The notes under the pieces: model-generated
What the model was told of the DNA's origin: nothing
Databases searched by the model: none
The model's input: only the letters and a program-made list of their open reading frames with translations
Assembly (NCBI GenBank): GCA_964528825.1
Contig: CAZGVB010000003.1
Coordinates: forward strand, 21,792 to 85,791
Direction: 5' to 3'
Origin: RGIG5612 sp964528825
GTDB lineage: Bacteria; Bacillota; Clostridia; Lachnospirales; Lachnospiraceae
DNA: 64,000 nucleotides
Part shown: piece by piece, positions 25,122-35,800 of the stretch
How positions within the stretch are numbered: position 1 is the first letter of the stretch
Layout of the letters: every line of letters begins with the position of its first letter
Program-made: the position numbers and the translations under genes

Positions 25122-25197
25122 CTTGCGGTATAGCCCATATTTGGAGGGTCAATATCCGTCTGTATGAGAGGGCTGCAGGCGGCTGCCTTGCAGCAGC
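25122..25197 (+). repeat. Dispersed intergenic repeat, divergent full copy (copy 4)
   Basis: Starts CTTGCGGTATAGCCCATATT, core ATCCGTCTGTATGAGAGGGC, end TGCAGGCGGCTGCCTTGCAGC. It aligns over the full length with copy 1 (TTGTCTGAATGAAAGATT, then TGCAGGCGATTACCCTACAG) but with more differences. It ends 22 bp before the flavoprotein start, so any structure would lie in its leader. Confidence 0.55.
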
Positions 25198-25219
25198 ATA
25201 GAATTAAAGGGGAAAGTTT

Positions 25220-26164
25220 ATGTATGATATTATCGTTATAGGAGGCGGGCCGGCAGGGCTCACGGCAGCAATATACGGAAAAAGAAATGGGAAAAATGTT
25301 CTTGTGATAGAAAAAAATGTATTCGGCGGTCAGATTACAAATTCGCCTGTAGTCGAAAACATTCCCGGCTTTGGATCTATAAGCGGAGACGAATTCGCAG
25401 ATAAGCTTCTGGATCAGGCCATAGGGCAGGGGGTTGATGTCAAGCTTGAGGAGGTCGCCTCCGCAGAAAAGAGCTCTGACTGCTTTGTTGTAAGAACAGC
25501 TGAAGGGTGTGAATATACAGGCAGTGCACTTATTTTGGCGACAGGGACTACTCATAGATTACTTGGACTTGACGGTGAAGAGGAACTCATAGGACAGGGT
25601 CTCAGCTTTTGTGCTGTTTGCGATGGGGATTTTTACAAGGATAAAAGAGTTGTGGTGATAGGAGGAGGTAATTCCGCATTTGTTGAGGCAAACCTTTTGG
25701 TGAAGATCGCAAAAGAACTGATCATGCTGCAGGATTTGCCGTTTTTTACGGCTGATGCTGCATCGCAGCGTCAGCTGTTTGAGCACGACAATATCGAAAC
25801 TCATGTCGGAACAAAGATAATCGGATATGAGGCATGTAACGGACGCGTTTGCGGCGTGAGATATGAGGAAAATGGTGAGAAAAAAACAATAGAATGTGAC
25901 GGAGTCTTCCTGGCTATAGGGCTTATTCCGGATAATCAGATATTCAGGCATCTTGCAGATCTTGACAGCGGGGGATACTTTGCATCGGATGAAAGCTGCC
26001 ATACAAAAACAGAGGGATTATTTGTTGCAGGTGATGCCAGAGCAAAATCACTCAGACAGGTTGCTACAGCTTGCGGTGACGGCGCGGTGGCGGCGATAGA
26101 GACGTGCCGTTATTTGGATTCCATGTCTGTGAAAAGCACTGGTGAATCTTCTGTGAAAAAATGA
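25220..26164 (+). CDS. Thioredoxin-reductase-like flavoprotein
   Basis: A 314-aa protein with an FAD-binding GGGPAGLTAAIYG motif, the redox-active C-A-V-C-D-G-D motif (about residues 132-138) and the C-terminal FAD motif GDARAKSLRQVATACGDG. It has the length and layout of TrxB. The second Rossmann motif is present (VVIGGGNSAFVEANLL). The usual HRRxxxR that holds the NADPH 2'-phosphate is absent; LIMLQDLPFFTADA stands there. It may use NADH or another donor such as ferredoxin, as flavin thioredoxin reductases lacking these residues do in clostridia. It follows nrdD, whose glutaredoxin-like tail could be its substrate. GGGGAA precedes the ATG. Confidence 0.8.
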   Translation: MYDIIVIGGGPAGLTAAIYGKRNGKNVLVIEKNVFGGQITNSPVVENIPGFGSISGDEFADKLLDQAIGQGVDVKLEEVASAEKSSDCFVVRTAEGCEYTGSALILATGTTHRLLGLDGEEELIGQGLSFCAVCDGDFYKDKRVVVIGGGNSAFVEANLLVKIAKELIMLQDLPFFTADAASQRQLFEHDNIETHVGTKIIGYEACNGRVCGVRYEENGEKKTIECDGVFLAIGLIPDNQIFRHLADLDSGGYFASDESCHTKTEGLFVAGDARAKSLRQVATACGDGAVAAIETCRYLDSMSVKSTGESSVKK

Positions 26165-26194
26165 CCGGGCGGGATTTTATAAGTGCCATATCGG

Positions 26195-26223
26195 TTTACT
26201 TTTATCATGTATTGTTATAAAAT
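26195..26223 (+). promoter_or_regulatory. Putative promoter upstream of pyrH
   Basis: TTTACT (26195-26200), 17-bp spacer, TAAAAT (26218-26223), 60 bp before the pyrH start. It would drive the pyrH-frr-uppS-cdsA-dxr-rseP-ispG-polC run. Confidence 0.4.
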
Positions 26224-26282
26224 ATCTCAGATTTAGGGTTGCTATATTATGAAATATGTCATCCTTTAAATGGGAGGTTATG

Positions 26283-26984
26283 ATGAAACAGCTGCATAGA
26301 ATCATGCTGAAGCTGAGCGGAGAGGCCTTGGCGGATAAAGAAGGCAAATTTTGCGAAGAAGAAATACAAAATATCGCAAGTCAGGTTAAGATGCTTGTGG
26401 ATAAAGGTATTGACGTAGGCGTAGTGATAGGAGGAGGCAATTTCTGGCGAGGCAGGACCGGGGTCGAGATAGACCGTACAAAGTCAGATACCATAGGGAT
26501 GCTTGCTACCGTTATGAATTGCATCTATGTATCTGAATTTTTCAGGCATGCCGGTCTTAAGACAGCTATAATGACGCCATTTGCCTGCGGAGCATTTACT
26601 GAGCTTTTTTCAAAGGACAGGGTAAATGAATATTTTGAGCAAAAGAAGGTAGTTTTCTTTGCTGGAGGAACGGGGCATCCGTATTTCTCCACGGATATGA
26701 CAATGGCATTGCGTGCAGTTGAGATAGAAGCGGACTGCATATTGGCGGCAAAATCCATAGACGGAGTATATGACAGCGATCCGGCTGTCAACAAGGATGC
26801 GAAAAGGTATGACAAGCTGACCTTTGACGAGATCATAGAAAAGAGACTTCAGGTGATCGATCTCGCGGCATCTACCATGTGTATGGAAAATCATATGTCA
26901 ATGCGTCTTTTTTCATTATATGAAAAGGATAGTATTATAAAGGCACTTGATGATGATTTTAACGGAACATTAGTCACAGCATAG
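26283..26984 (+). CDS. pyrH: UMP kinase
   Basis: A 233-aa amino-acid-kinase-fold protein: MLKLSGEALA, VIGGGNFWRG, the TGHPYFSTDM segment and the C-terminal MCMENHMSMRLFSL. It phosphorylates UMP to UDP. Of three in-frame ATGs (26256, 26280, 26283) the last is chosen because GGGAGG ends 5 bp before it and only 2 bp before 26280. frr follows after 106 bp, in which no clear signal is visible. Confidence 0.95.
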   Translation: MKQLHRIMLKLSGEALADKEGKFCEEEIQNIASQVKMLVDKGIDVGVVIGGGNFWRGRTGVEIDRTKSDTIGMLATVMNCIYVSEFFRHAGLKTAIMTPFACGAFTELFSKDRVNEYFEQKKVVFFAGGTGHPYFSTDMTMALRAVEIEADCILAAKSIDGVYDSDPAVNKDAKRYDKLTFDEIIEKRLQVIDLAASTMCMENHMSMRLFSLYEKDSIIKALDDDFNGTLVTA

Positions 26985-27090
26985 GAAGTTGTTCAAAAAG
27001 ATGCGTCATCATATGGGCATATAGAAGGAATGCAAAAGGGTGCGCAGACAAAGCATGGAACAGATATCCTAAGAGTACGAGGAGACAGAT

Positions 27091-27645
27091 ATGGACGAAA
27101 GAATAAAAAAATATGAAGAGCGAATGATCAAGACGATCGAGAATCTCGAATCGGAATTCAATACTATCAGGGCAGGAAGAGCCAATCCGCATATACTTGA
27201 CCGTATCAAGGTCAACTACTACGGCACCGAAACGCCGCTGCAGCAGGTTGGAAATATATCTATACCGGATCCCAGGACGATAATGATCTCACCATGGGAT
27301 CAAAAAACACTTAAGGATATAGAAAAAGCTATCCTCAACTCCGATATCGGCATTAATCCTTCAAATGACGGACATTGTATCCGCCTCGTGATTCCTGAAC
27401 TCACGGAGGAGAGAAGAAAAGAACTGTCAAAAGAGGTAAAGAAAAAGGCTGAGGAGGCTAAGGTTGCCATAAGAAATATCCGTCGTGATGGCGTGGAGGC
27501 ATTTAAGAAGATAGCAAAAAGCGGAGAGGTCTCTGAGGATACAGGTAAGGATCTTGAAGACAGTATGCAGAAGCTTACCGATTCTTACATAAAAAAGGTT
27601 GATAAGTCAGCAGAAGTCAAATCTGCGGAGATAATGAAGGTATGA
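27091..27645 (+). CDS. frr: Ribosome recycling factor
   Basis: A 184-aa, highly charged helical protein with the family blocks FNTIRAGRANPHILDRIKV, NISIPDPRTIMISPWDQ and IRNIRRDG. It splits post-termination ribosomes together with EF-G. Length is standard. GAGGAG precedes the ATG; its TGA overlaps the uppS ATG by 4 bp (ATGA). Confidence 0.97.
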   Translation: MDERIKKYEERMIKTIENLESEFNTIRAGRANPHILDRIKVNYYGTETPLQQVGNISIPDPRTIMISPWDQKTLKDIEKAILNSDIGINPSNDGHCIRLVIPELTEERRKELSKEVKKKAEEAKVAIRNIRRDGVEAFKKIAKSGEVSEDTGKDLEDSMQKLTDSYIKKVDKSAEVKSAEIMKV

Positions 27646-28373
27646 CAGAAAAGGATATCGACCTGAAAAGCCTTAAGATACCTGATCATGTTGCGATCAT
27701 TATGGACGGAAACGGCAGGTGGGCGAAGGCACATCACAAGATGAGGACATACGGTCATGCGGTCGGTGCGAAGGTACTTGAGCAGACACTCGAGGATTGC
27801 AATGATCTCGGGATAAAATACCTTACCGTCTATGCATTTTCAACGGAAAATTGGTCAAGACCATATCAGGAAATACAGGTTATAATGGATCTGTTTAGGG
27901 ATTATCTGATCCATTCCATTGATAAATGCATGAAAAATAACGTCAGATGCATGGTCATCGGGGATCGCAGCAGATTGAGCGATGATATTAAAGAGAGCAT
28001 CGGCAGGCTGGAGGACGCTACAAAGGATAATACAGGCATAACATTCATAGTTGCCATCAATTACGGCGGCAGAGATGACATAACACGTGCGGTAAGGAAT
28101 ATAGCAAAAAAAGTTTCTTTATGTGATATGAGGCCCGAAGATATATCTGCCGAAACGATAAGTGACGAGCTTGATACCGCGGGCATACCGGACCCTGATC
28201 TTTTGATAAGGACAAGTGGTGAACAGCGTCTTTCGAATTTTTTATTATGGCAATTAGCATATACTGAATTTTATTTCGCTGATGTGCATTGGCCGGAATT
28301 TAATAAGACTGAATTGATCAAAGCAATTGAAAAATTCTCACTTAGAGACAGGCGCTACGGAAATGTAAGATAG
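27642..28373 (+). CDS. uppS: Undecaprenyl diphosphate synthase
   Basis: A 243-aa cis-prenyltransferase with HVAIIMDGNGRWAK (catalytic Asp), the YAFSTENWSRP region, VAINYGGRDD and the C-terminal RTSGEQRLSNFLLWQ and ELVFxD-like TEFYFADVHWP. It makes the C55 lipid carrier for wall synthesis. It is coupled to frr by an ATGA overlap and followed by cdsA after 11 bp. Confidence 0.96.
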   Translation: MTEKDIDLKSLKIPDHVAIIMDGNGRWAKAHHKMRTYGHAVGAKVLEQTLEDCNDLGIKYLTVYAFSTENWSRPYQEIQVIMDLFRDYLIHSIDKCMKNNVRCMVIGDRSRLSDDIKESIGRLEDATKDNTGITFIVAINYGGRDDITRAVRNIAKKVSLCDMRPEDISAETISDELDTAGIPDPDLLIRTSGEQRLSNFLLWQLAYTEFYFADVHWPEFNKTELIKAIEKFSLRDRRYGNVR

Positions 28374-28384
28374 GAAATGAAAAT

Positions 28385-29233
28385 ATGACTGAAGGCAGAG
28401 GAAGGGCATTATTCAAAAACAAGAACTTTTGGGTCAGAACAATAAGCGGTCTGATCATGACATGTGTACTCATAGCTATCTTTTCAATTGGCTATGACGT
28501 GATGCTGATATTCTTCGGCATCCTTTCACTTATGGGTGCTTTTGAATTGAATCGAGCATTGAAGATACCCTTTGATCCGCCGGCTCTTGTATCCTATGCA
28601 GCCATCATATGTCATTATATTTTTCTGTTGTTCCTTGATCATAAATATCTTATTCTTGTTTACGCCGTTGCAATGGTCATAATGCTTGGGATCTTCGTGC
28701 TCACGTTTCCGAAATATGAGCTTGCTCAGATCTTCGGGGCTTATTTTGCCATTTTCTATGTCGGTGTAATGTTTTCACTTATATATCTTTTGAGGATCCA
28801 TCCACCCTCAGGGGCATATCTTGTATGGCTTACGGTAATATGCTCATGGGGATGTGATATTTTCGCATATTTATTCGGCATGCTTTTCGGAAAGCATCCC
28901 TTCGTGCCGAAGCTCAGCCCCAAAAAATCCATAGAAGGAGCTGTGGGCGGAATCTTCGGATCTATCATCATTGCGGTTATATACGGGTTGATAGTTCAGC
29001 CTTATATCTCTGATGTTGAGAATGCTCCGCTGATATTTGCCATTGTCTGTGCTTTCGGTGCTGTGGCATCGCAGATCGGAGATCTTGCTGCATCCGCGAT
29101 AAAGAGAAAGCTTGATATCAAAGATTACGGAAAGATCCTTCCGGGTCATGGCGGTATCTTAGATAGATTTGACAGCATGCTCATGGTCGCACCCATTACT
29201 TATCTGATCGCAATATATGCAATAATGTTCTAA
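28385..29233 (+). CDS. cdsA: Phosphatidate cytidylyltransferase
   Basis: A 282-aa polytopic membrane protein whose C-terminus carries the CdsA signature SAIKRKLDIKDYGKILPGHG followed by GILDRFDSM. It makes CDP-diacylglycerol from CTP and phosphatidate. About eight hydrophobic helices are visible. Position between uppS and dxr is the usual one. Confidence 0.95.
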   Translation: MTEGRGRALFKNKNFWVRTISGLIMTCVLIAIFSIGYDVMLIFFGILSLMGAFELNRALKIPFDPPALVSYAAIICHYIFLLFLDHKYLILVYAVAMVIMLGIFVLTFPKYELAQIFGAYFAIFYVGVMFSLIYLLRIHPPSGAYLVWLTVICSWGCDIFAYLFGMLFGKHPFVPKLSPKKSIEGAVGGIFGSIIIAVIYGLIVQPYISDVENAPLIFAIVCAFGAVASQIGDLAASAIKRKLDIKDYGKILPGHGGILDRFDSMLMVAPITYLIAIYAIMF

Positions 29234-29297
29234 AAGGATCCTGAAGATCTCGGATCCTCTTAAATGAAGCCGCAATTGGGCGGTATGGAAGTTTGCA

Positions 29298-30443
29298 ATG
29301 AAATATTTATCTATTCTCGGTTCAACAGGCTCCATCGGTACACAGACTCTTGAAATAGTCAGAAAGCATACCGATGTGTTGAAAGTTACGGCAATAAGCG
29401 GAAATACGAATATTGAGCTTTTAAAAGAGCAGATCATTGAATTTGCTCCTAAGATCGTATGCGTTTATGATAAAAAAAATGCATCAAAGCTTGAAGAGGT
29501 GCTTTGCGGATGTATGGATGCGGGCAGCAGGCCTAAGATCGTGAGTGGGATCTGCGGCCTTATAGATGTTGCGACCGCGGCAGATGCAGATATAGTTGTT
29601 ACCGCTGTTGTTGGTATGATAGGCATAAGGCCTACGGTGGAGGCGATACATGCAGGTAAGGATATCGCTCTCGCGAATAAGGAAACGCTTGTTTGTGCGG
29701 GACATATCATTATGCGCGAGGCCGCAAAATGCAATGTAAAGATCTATCCGGTAGATTCGGAGCATAGTGCGATATTTCAATCTCTGCAGGGCAATCCTAA
29801 AGGCAGACTCGAAAAGATCATTCTTACGGCCTCGGGAGGGCCTTTCAGAGAATATACAAAGGAGCAGCTTAAGTGTGTCACATTAGAGGACGCACTTAAA
29901 CATCCGAACTGGACGATGGGCAGAAAGGTCACCATAGATTCGGCTACCATGGCCAATAAGGGACTTGAGGTCATAGAAGCAAGGTGGCTTTTTGATGTGC
30001 CGCCTGAGAAGATACAGGTCGTTATACAGCCGCAGAGCATATTGCATTCTGCTGTACAATATAGTGACGGAGCCGTTATAGCTCAGCTTGGGACTCCGGA
30101 TATGAAGCTTCCGATACAATATGCACTTTTTTATCCCGATAGGCCCATGCTTGATGAAAAAAGGGTGGATTTTTTTGGTCTTGGCAAAATAACCTTTGAA
30201 AGACCGGATATGGATAGATTTCCGGCTCTTGCATATGCCTATGAGGCTATAAAGTGCGCAGGGTCGATGCCTTGCGTATTTAACGCAGCAAATGAAAGAG
30301 CGGTAAAAGAATTCGTAGATGGAAAAATATCATTTATATCGATCTCGGAATTCATAAAAAAGACAATGGATTCACACAAAGTGATCAAAGATCCGGACTT
30401 AAATGAGATAATAAAGATCGGAGAGGATATTATATCGGGGTGA
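29298..30443 (+). CDS. dxr: 1-deoxy-D-xylulose 5-phosphate reductoisomerase
   Basis: A 381-aa protein with an NADPH motif at the N-terminus (LGSTGSIGTQTLEIV), the metal/substrate region PVDSEHSAIFQSLQG, LTASGGPFR and the TIDSATMANKGLEVIEA block. It makes MEP, the committed step of the non-mevalonate isoprenoid pathway; ispG of the same pathway lies 2.5 kb downstream. The 64-bp gap to cdsA contains an imperfect GGATCC repeat but no convincing terminator. Confidence 0.96.
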   Translation: MKYLSILGSTGSIGTQTLEIVRKHTDVLKVTAISGNTNIELLKEQIIEFAPKIVCVYDKKNASKLEEVLCGCMDAGSRPKIVSGICGLIDVATAADADIVVTAVVGMIGIRPTVEAIHAGKDIALANKETLVCAGHIIMREAAKCNVKIYPVDSEHSAIFQSLQGNPKGRLEKIILTASGGPFREYTKEQLKCVTLEDALKHPNWTMGRKVTIDSATMANKGLEVIEARWLFDVPPEKIQVVIQPQSILHSAVQYSDGAVIAQLGTPDMKLPIQYALFYPDRPMLDEKRVDFFGLGKITFERPDMDRFPALAYAYEAIKCAGSMPCVFNAANERAVKEFVDGKISFISISEFIKKTMDSHKVIKDPDLNEIIKIGEDIISG

Positions 30444-30447
30444 TCGA

Positions 30448-31770
30448 ATGACAAGATTTTTAAGCATTATCTTCGCGGTAATCATTTTGAGCATTTTGAT
30501 AATCATACATGAATTCGGACATTTTATACTTGCAAAAAAGAACGGTATATTCGTCAAGGAGTTCTCTGTCGGATTCGGTCCGCGCATCATATCAAAGGTC
30601 GCAAGATCAGGAACAAGATTTTCATGGAAAGCAATACCGTTCGGAGGTTCGTGTATAATGCTCGGTTCCTTTGAGGATGAAGATGACGGTACAGATGACG
30701 AAAAGTCATATGACAAAAAATCTGTATGGGCCAGGATGAGCGTAACACTCGCCGGACCTTTTTTTAATTTTCTTTTGGCATTTGTTTTGGCGGTAATATA
30801 TATAGCCGCAGCAGGTTATGATCCCGCGACGGTTACATATGTTGATGAGGATTCGGCAGCATATGAGGCAGGACTGCGCGAGGGAGATGTAATAACAAAA
30901 TATGCGGGGAAGAAGATTAATTTCGGACGCGAGATATATGTCGAAGATTATATCAAGCCTGTTGAGGAATATACCGACGGCATAGAAATAGAATATTTAA
31001 GAGACGGTGAGGAGACAAGTACCGTGCTTTATCCTAAGGAAACTAAAGGATATATGCTTGGCATCGGATATACTACAGCCGATGAAAGCGGAGCAGAGAT
31101 AACGAGCGTGTCCGAATCCTCCGGTGCTGAAAAGGGCGGTATAAAGGTCGGTGATATCATCATTGCCGTAAATGGAGTGCAGGTGCAGTCGGGGGATGAT
31201 CTTAAGAATTATTTTAAAGATCATGAAATGACCGATGAGGCGGTAGAGATAACTTATACAAGGCGAGGCGGAGAATTTAATACGACAATTTACCCGACCG
31301 TGATGAGTACATATTCGACAGGTTTTTCGTACAACCTGGCAAATGTGAAGACCAATGCTCTCGGCACATTGAAATATTCATTTGCAGAAATGAAATATGA
31401 GATCGTTACCGTATTTAAGAGCATTCGCCTGCTTCTGTCAGACAGGGGCTCGCTTGACATGCTTTCGGGTCCCGTTGGCATAGTCGAGATCGTAAGCGAT
31501 ACATATACATCGGCATCCAGCTATGGCATTCTGTCCGTGATCACGAGTCTTATGAGCATCACTACCATGCTCAGTGTAAATTTGGGAGTATTGAATCTTT
31601 TGCCTATACCCGCACTTGACGGAGGCAAGTTCGTATTGCTCATAATAGAAGCGATCGCCAGAAAGCCTGTCCCGAAGAAGGCTGAGGGCATAATGACTGC
31701 AATAGGGGCAGCATTGCTGCTGGTGCTTGCATGCGTTGTTCTTGTAAATGACGTGATAAAGATACTTTAA
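30448..31770 (+). CDS. rseP: Site-2 intramembrane metalloprotease RseP
   Basis: A 440-aa membrane protein with HEFGH zinc motif in the first helix, a duplicated PDZ-like region (about residues 125-285, KGGIKVGDIIIAVNGV) and the second active-site motif NLLPIPALDGGK in the third helix. It cleaves transmembrane substrates such as anti-sigma factors or signal peptides. It starts 4 bp after dxr, the common arrangement. Confidence 0.95.
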   Translation: MTRFLSIIFAVIILSILIIIHEFGHFILAKKNGIFVKEFSVGFGPRIISKVARSGTRFSWKAIPFGGSCIMLGSFEDEDDGTDDEKSYDKKSVWARMSVTLAGPFFNFLLAFVLAVIYIAAAGYDPATVTYVDEDSAAYEAGLREGDVITKYAGKKINFGREIYVEDYIKPVEEYTDGIEIEYLRDGEETSTVLYPKETKGYMLGIGYTTADESGAEITSVSESSGAEKGGIKVGDIIIAVNGVQVQSGDDLKNYFKDHEMTDEAVEITYTRRGGEFNTTIYPTVMSTYSTGFSYNLANVKTNALGTLKYSFAEMKYEIVTVFKSIRLLLSDRGSLDMLSGPVGIVEIVSDTYTSASSYGILSVITSLMSITTMLSVNLGVLNLLPIPALDGGKFVLLIIEAIARKPVPKKAEGIMTAIGAALLLVLACVVLVNDVIKIL

Positions 31771-31796
31771 GAGTTATATCGATAGGAACGATTATT

Positions 31797-32861
31797 ATGG
31801 CATACAGAGATAATACTAAAAAAGTTAGGATAGGCAATATTACGATAGGCGGCGGAAGTCCTATCGCGATACAGTCCATGACAAATACAAAGACCGAGGA
31901 TATAAAGGCGACAGTTACGCAGATCAAGGAGCTTGAAGCATGCGGCTGTGATATAGTCAGATGTACAGTCCCCACACCCGAGGCAGCCCTGGCACTTGGA
32001 AAGATAAAAAAACAAATAAGCATACCGCTTGTTGCTGATATACATTTCGATCACAGATTGGCTATCATGGCAATGGAAAACGGGGCAGATAAGATCAGGA
32101 TCAATCCCGGTAATATCGGTTCAAATGATAAGATAAGAGCCGTGGTAGATTGCGCCAGGGAAAGAAGTATACCTATAAGGGTAGGTGTTAATTCAGGATC
32201 TTTGGAGAAGCGTATTTTGGAACGATTCCACGGTGTTACGGCAGAGGGAATAGTCCAAAGTGCACTTGAAAACGCGGCTGTTATAGAGGATATGGGATAT
32301 GACAATATTGTTATCAGCATAAAAAGCTCTGACATATTGATGACGGCAAAGGCACATGAGCTGATCGCGCAAAGGACAGATCATCCGCTGCATATAGGAA
32401 TAACCGAATCAGGTACGGTATTTTCCGGAAATATAAAATCCGCGGAAGGTCTCGGCATTATCCTATATGCGGGAATAGGCGATACTATAAGGGTCTCTCT
32501 TACGGGCGATCCGGTGCAGGAAGTTAAGAGCGCCAAGCATATACTTAAAAATCTCGGACTCAGAAAAGGCGGTATTACAGTTATATCCTGCCCGACATGC
32601 GGAAGGACAGAGATAGATCTTATATCTCTTGCAAATAAGGTCGAGGATCTTGCACAGTCTTACGATCTTGATCTGAAGCTTGCGGTTATGGGCTGCATAG
32701 TCAATGGACCCGGCGAGGCGAAGGAGGCCGATCTTGGGATTGCCGGAGGTAAGGGCTGTGCCATATTGATAAAAAAGGGAGAAATAGTCCGCAAGGTAGA
32801 TGAAGCCGAATTGTTTGAGGCTTTGAAATATGAGCTTGATAATTGGGGTACAGACGATTGA
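31797..32861 (+). CDS. ispG: 4-hydroxy-3-methylbut-2-en-1-yl diphosphate synthase (IspG)
   Basis: A 354-aa protein with an N-terminal TIM barrel (GGSPIAIQSMTNTKTED, ADIHFDH, RINPGNIG) and the C-terminal [4Fe-4S] site SCPTCGRTEIDL plus MGCIVNGPGE. It converts MEcPP to HMBPP in the MEP pathway using ferredoxin or flavodoxin electrons. Its TGA overlaps the TTG start of polC. Confidence 0.96.
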   Translation: MAYRDNTKKVRIGNITIGGGSPIAIQSMTNTKTEDIKATVTQIKELEACGCDIVRCTVPTPEAALALGKIKKQISIPLVADIHFDHRLAIMAMENGADKIRINPGNIGSNDKIRAVVDCARERSIPIRVGVNSGSLEKRILERFHGVTAEGIVQSALENAAVIEDMGYDNIVISIKSSDILMTAKAHELIAQRTDHPLHIGITESGTVFSGNIKSAEGLGIILYAGIGDTIRVSLTGDPVQEVKSAKHILKNLGLRKGGITVISCPTCGRTEIDLISLANKVEDLAQSYDLDLKLAVMGCIVNGPGEAKEADLGIAGGKGCAILIKKGEIVRKVDEAELFEALKYELDNWGTDD

Positions 32862-35800
32862 ACAGATTTTTTGAGGTTTTCAGGATAGATCCGGCCGATA
32901 GGCAGAATGAAGATATAATAGGAAAATTAGAGATTAAAAGGATCACCAGAATCGATAAAGACGGCATATTGCGTGTAAGGACATGCTGCGACAGTGAAAT
33001 AGATGAAAAATATATAGATCATGCGGAAAGATTGGTATCTGAAAAGGTATTGCATGGTCTGATGCGTGTTCAGATAATAAATGAATTAAGCCAGGCTGCA
33101 GATATATCTGAAGAGAAAACCGATATATCGAGAACTGTTTCGGCTGATAAGGAAATACCAGATTCAATAGATAAGAAAGTACCCGGAGAGAACAAAAATA
33201 AGCCGACTGCCGCAACACCTGAGGATTCATATTATGACGAAATGGGATATGAGTATATAGATGCGGCTGAATTGTACGGCGGCAATCAGGATACATTTGG
33301 GTCATCAGCAAATACAGCAAGGTCACAAGCTGCCGGATCTGTCGGCTCTAAGGCGGCATATTCGAAAAAGAAATATACAAAAAAGAAAAAGGAAGCGGAC
33401 CCGGGAATGATCTACGGCAGATCATTTGACGGTGAGAGTATGCCCATAAGCGATATCATAGGTGACATGCGCCAGGTTATCATTGACGGCGATATATGTG
33501 AAAATGAGCTTACGATCACAAAAAATGAATTCAAGATATTAAAGGTTGCCGTTACGGATTATAAGGACAGCATCTATTTAAAGATCTTTTTGGCGGAAGG
33601 TGAGGAGAATCTCAAAAATACACTTTCCATCGGAACCCATGTAAGGGTATGCGGTAAGGTGGAATATGATAATTATGAAGGCGAGATAATGATCAGCCGG
33701 GTGGAGGGCATTAAGATAATCGATAAGCCGTTCTTCGACCGGGAGGATAAAGCACCGATAAAGAGAGTGGAGCTTCACCTTCATACGACATATTCAGATA
33801 TGGATGCAACGACAAATATCGAGAAATTGTTAAGCAAAGCCGCAGGGTGGGGACATAAAGCGATCGCGATCACCGACCATGGGGTAGTTCAGGCATTCCC
33901 GCCGGCATTTCATGCGCTTGAGGATCTGAAAAGAGAATACAAGAAAAAGGATAAGGAGCTGGATCTTAAGCTCATATACGGCTGTGAGGGATATCTTGTG
34001 GATGATGACGATGATCCTATCCTTCCAAATGGCGACGAAGACGTGGAAATATACAGAGTAAATGAGGATGGCAAATTCGTTTATCCCGATACTCAGACCG
34101 AAACAAAGATAAATGCCGTAAAAAAGAAAAAATATTATCACATCATACTTCTGGCAGCTAATGAAACGGGAAGGATAAATCTTTACAGGCTCATTTCATT
34201 TTCTCATATAAATTATTTCAATCGCAGGCCGCGTATTCCAAGGAGTGTATTAAAAAGATACAGAGAGGGCATCATAGTAGGCTCAGCCTGTGTGGCAGGC
34301 GAAATAATGGACGGTATACTTTCGGGCGCAAGTGAAGAGCGCCTTAAATACCTTACATCCTTTTATGATTATCTTGAGATACAGCCTACAGGCAATAATG
34401 AATTCCTTATACGCAATTATGAAAATAATGCAAAAGGCCATAAGATTAAGGATATTGAGGGACTTCGCGATCTCAACAGAAGAGTGCTGCAGCTTGGTGA
34501 TACCTATGATAAAAAAGTATGTGCTACGGGGGATGTACATTTTCTCAATCCTGAGGATGAGGTCTTTAGACGCATCATCCTTGACGCGCAAAAATTTCCG
34601 GATGCCGATATGCAGCCGCCGCTTTATTTCCGTACAACGGAGGAGATGCTTGAAGAGTTTTCTTACCTTGGCGAGGAGAGGGCAAGAGAGGTTGTTATCA
34701 CGAATACCAACCTCATAGCCGATATGATCGAATATATCGAGCCCGTAAGACCGGATAAGTGTCCGCCGGATATTGATAATTGTGAAGAAAAGCTCAGCAG
34801 CATGGTCTATGAAAATGCAAAGAAGATGTATGGTGACCCTCTGCCGCCTATCGTTAAGGCCAGAGCGGAGCGAGAGCTTAATTCTATTATCTCAAATGGA
34901 TATGCCGTGCTTTATATCATCGCCATGGAGCTGGTTACGAAATCGGTAAGTGACGGCTATCTTGTAGGGTCACGAGGCTCTGTAGGCTCTTCCTTTGTCG
35001 CTACAATGGCTAATATTACGGAGGTCAACCCCTTAAGTCCGCATTACAGATGCGATAATTGTAAATACAGTGATTTCGATTCACCGGAGGTACGTGCGTT
35101 TTCAGGAGGCGCCGGATGCGATATGCCGGATAAGATATGCCCTGTCTGCGGCAAAGAATTGATAAAGGACGGGTTTGATATCCCGTTTGAGACATTCATG
35201 GGCTTTGCGGGTGATAAGGAACCTGATATAGACTTAAACTTTTCCGGCGAATATCAGGCAAGGGCGCACGCTTATACAGAGGAGCTTTTCGGAAGAGGGC
35301 ATACATTCAGGGCGGGCACTATGTCTGCATTGCAGGATAAGACGGTATACGGCTATGTGAAGGGATATATCTCACATCACAACAGGAATTTCAGAAAATG
35401 TGAGATCAACAGGATAGTAAAGGGCTGTGTGGGCGTAAAGAGAAGCACAGGCCAGCATCCGGGAGGAATTGTTGTCCTTCCGCATGGTGAGGAAATATAT
35501 TCTTTTACTCCTATACAGCATCCTTCAAATGATTCAAGCAAGGGCATCATAACGACACATTTCGAATATCACAGCATCGATCACAACCTTTTAAAGCTGG
35601 ATGAGCTCGGACATGATGATCCTACAATGATAAAGATGCTTGAGGATATCACGGGATTTTCGGCAAGATCCGTAAGGCTCGACGATCCTGCAGTAATGTC
35701 ATTATTTGATAATATAAAGGCATTGAAGCTAAAGGGCGAGGATGTGGACGGATATGATCTCGGAACACTCGGTATACCGGAATTCGGAACAGATTTCGTA

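Noticed and set aside
29234..29297. AGGATCC...GGATCCT inverted repeat between cdsA and dxr as terminator
   Set aside because: The 7-bp stem has no following T-run and lies inside a run of genes that are normally co-transcribed.
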